Source: Branchiostoma floridae
Taxonomy: Eukaryota > Chordata > Leptocardii > Amphioxiformes > Branchiostomatidae
Direction of reading: 5' to 3'
Length of the DNA: 64,000 nucleotides
NCBI RefSeq assembly: GCF_000003815.2
Contig: NC_049982.1
Span: forward strand, 8,304,542-8,368,541
Position numbers and translations under genes: made by a program. Below are positions 62,501 through 64,000 of the stretch, piece by piece. The notes below the pieces were generated by a model. It was given only the letters and a program-made list of their open reading frames with translations. It ran no database searches and was not told the DNA's origin. Numbering within the stretch: position 1 is the stretch's first letter; the number at the start of each line of letters is the position of its first letter.

Positions 62501-63950
62501 CTGCATGTACTTTCATCCGTTAATTTGTTTTATGTTATCTTTTTTAAAGGTTGTGCAAAAATAAATCAAAATCAAATTATATCCCACAAACTCTGTGCCT
62601 GACCTTGGTGCTGAATCCACTATGGTTAGTTTCACTGACAATCCAGTGTATTCAACAATCACATTTCTAATGAATAGTTACTTATACCATTTATGTTACA
62701 TGTTTCATACTTCTGTTACAAGGTTAAGGTTGAAAATAGTACATTTAAGGAGCTAAATAAGTGTACGTTGAGTGGAAATTCATCTGACCTATTTTTGGAC
62801 ATTTTGATTTCGGAAAAAGATTGGCAATCGACATTTGCAAGTGACAACCCAAAGTTGCTCATATTGTGATTTACTTTGCATAACACCTTTTTTTTACTCT
62901 GTTCACTTATTGAAACCTTGACCTTCTTTCTCTCAGACCCCCTGAAGACAGCCATGCAGGTGGAGACCAAGAGCTGGAAGATGATCTATGGCAAGAAGCT
63001 GAATGAGGACTACAAGCAGAAGATGGAAGAGATCTTCAACTATGTGACTGACTTCAGCAGGAAGCTTGCCCATCCTATCAAGGTACACAAGACTAAACAT
63101 TACCCCAATGTTATCATTTTTGTCTTTATGTTGTGTGCTGTCTAGTTTTACATAGCAGAATCACTCACATGGATTCGTTCTTGCTCAGGACCTGGAAGAT
63201 GTGAGGTTTGCAATGGAAGCACTGGAGGACGTCCGACACAACATGATCAGGATTGACATGGCACTCGGTCCTATTGAGGTGGGTGCTGCAACTTATTGTT
63301 TCTCTATTAAGCTCCTGCTGCAACCATCATGCAACAAATGGTATTCTAATGTCCAGAAATGAGTCATACCCTCATGAACAATGCGCATTAAATTGTAGTA
63401 GTGTATCTTGTAATGGTCAGTTTGTCAACACTGACTTTTTTGTCACTGATTCTGCACTGAATGTTTGTAGACATTTATCAATAACATATACTAGTAATTG
63501 TGCATGTTACTTTACAGTTTAATATAATTATTTGAGACAGGCAGCCTCAACAACACGTAAATATTCACTCCCCTCTTCTTCACCCTTGCAGGAAGCCTAT
63601 GCCATGCTACAGAAGTATGATGTCAGTGTTGCCAAGGAGGAGGCAGACAGAGCGGACACCCTTCGCTACTCCTTCCAGAAACTGCTGTCTATCTCTGTAA
63701 GGAACCATACAAAACATATTACTAAACTTCTCAGAAAGAAAAACACTATCTTTTCCTTCTGTGAGTTTATGTGATTCAGAGTTAGGACCACTGAACTTGA
63801 ACCTGCTACATTATCTTTGCTCTTCCCCACCCGTAGGCTGATGTGCAGACAGAGTTAGTGATTGTACAGCCCAAGTTCAAGTCTGATCTCCTGGAGTCAG
63901 TCGGTATCTTCCATCATGACATGGAGCATTATGCAGGAGACTATGACACT
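50600..63950 (+). CDS. DNAH5/DNAH8: Axonemal dynein heavy chain, DNAH5/DNAH8 type, N-terminal part (runs off right edge)
   Basis: 32 coding exons give 1345 in-frame codons: 50600-50770, 51097-51231, 51697-51784, 52023-52177, 52335-52417, 52605-52717, 52891-53054, 53397-53573, 53690-53803, 54161-54268, 54609-54731, 54913-55038, 55358-55460, 55655-55749, 55912-55988, 56321-56414, 56839-56958, 57246-57381, 58116-58303, 58505-58585, 58774-58890, 59074-59193, 59577-59727, 60033-60195, 60463-60547, 60994-61162, 61538-61734, 62124-62250, 62937-63082, 63189-63278, 63592-63696, 63837-63950. This is the tail of an outer-arm gamma-type heavy chain, the ATP-driven ciliary motor. Conserved DNAH5/8 blocks include [86 protein letters not shown] (DHC_N1 stem), [22 protein letters not shown] and [12 protein letters not shown]. 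An acidic insert (about residues 947-967) precedes a basic RKKAKKK tract (about 1003). The AAA motor domains lie beyond the window. The ATG at 50600 follows an acceptor at 50578. Exon 1 uses a weak donor, CAA|GTCTGT; exons 7 and 11 also use GTCTGT. One intron is GC-AG (after 61734). Confidence 0.95.
51261..51570 (+). mobile_element. tRNA-derived SINE in a dynein intron
   Basis: The body (51273-51558) starts with a tRNA-like head: A-box-like TGGCCTAGTGGGTAGAG, and B-box GAGTTCGATCCCC about 35 bases on. A non-tRNA body (CTCTGCTAAGCACTCAGCAC, GAGGAAGAGTATGGAAG) follows, with a simple tail of TTTAACTTTAAC and T. Both sides are flanked by a perfect 12-base duplication AACTATTTCAGG (51261-51272 and 51559-51570). 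This is a complete, recent-looking insertion in the second coding intron. Confidence 0.88.
59285..59370 (-). repeat. Inverted fragment of the CCACTCACACTGGGAAGGA repeat
   Basis: The plus strand reads TCCTTCCCAGTGTGAGTGGA. On the other strand this gives the same core as 8262-8290, followed by CCCCTACTCTTTGCAATAAG and GAGGTGTGGC as in the first copy. It lies within the dynein intron between 59193 and 59577. Confidence 0.6.
61735..62123 (+). other. GC-AG intron of the dynein gene
   Basis: The donor is AAG|GCAAGT, which matches the 5' splice consensus except for C at +2. Only this choice keeps frame: AGC AAG joins GCA TTT at the acceptor CAATCAG (62123), giving S-K-A-F-M, which aligns with the family. 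Using the nearby GT (AA|GTAGAA) would shift the frame. Confidence 0.85.
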
Positions 63951-64000
63951 GTAAGTTTACTTATAGTTAACAGGGGGCCGTTTTAATTTAATTGTCATGC

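Overview
This is a eukaryotic genomic scaffold piece. It has spliced genes with GT-AG introns, long repeat-rich introns, many short inverted-repeat transposons, four runs of N, and animal-specific families (tetraspanin, TMEM45, axonemal dynein). The rRNA fragments, compact coding exons and dense MITE content suggest an invertebrate deuterostome. Amphioxus (Branchiostoma) is my best guess, but that is inference and not a database match.

Layout, left to right. (1) 1-488, minus: the 5' exon of a carboxylesterase/cholinesterase-family gene that runs off the left edge. (2) About 3.6-5.3 kb, minus: fragments of 18S and 28S rDNA around a GC-rich spacer. (3) 7.5-10.3 kb: copies of a MITE-like family whose ends read ACCTCCATGAAA. 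(4) 9.0-11.4 kb, plus: a complete three-coding-exon TMEM45-like membrane protein. (5) 13.7-14.7 kb, minus: a second, nearly identical esterase copy, broken at the nucleophile elbow. It is followed by a 472-base gap and by an inverted piece of the esterase 5' region. (6) 17.4-28.4 kb, minus: a complete tetraspanin gene of seven coding exons, with what looks like an alternative last coding exon at 19.05-19.11 kb. Its introns hold several TIR elements. (7) 28.5-46.9 kb: no convincing protein gene. It holds TIR elements, foldbacks, simple repeats and one GC-rich possible first exon near 45.1-45.4 kb. (8) 46.97-48.08 kb, minus: a two-exon gene for an unrecognised protein with a mitochondrial-type presequence. 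(9) 50.6 kb to the right edge, plus: the first 32 coding exons (1345 codons) of an outer-arm axonemal dynein heavy chain of the DNAH5/DNAH8 type.

The genes do not form a pathway. They are ordinary unlinked animal genes in a transposon-rich neighbourhood. The most rewarding points are the alternative tetraspanin C-termini, the duplicated/inverted/broken esterase locus, the orphan mitochondrial protein, the fractured rDNA, and several transposons whose termini and target-site duplications can be read directly. I saw no CRISPR array, operon, phage or prokaryotic system.
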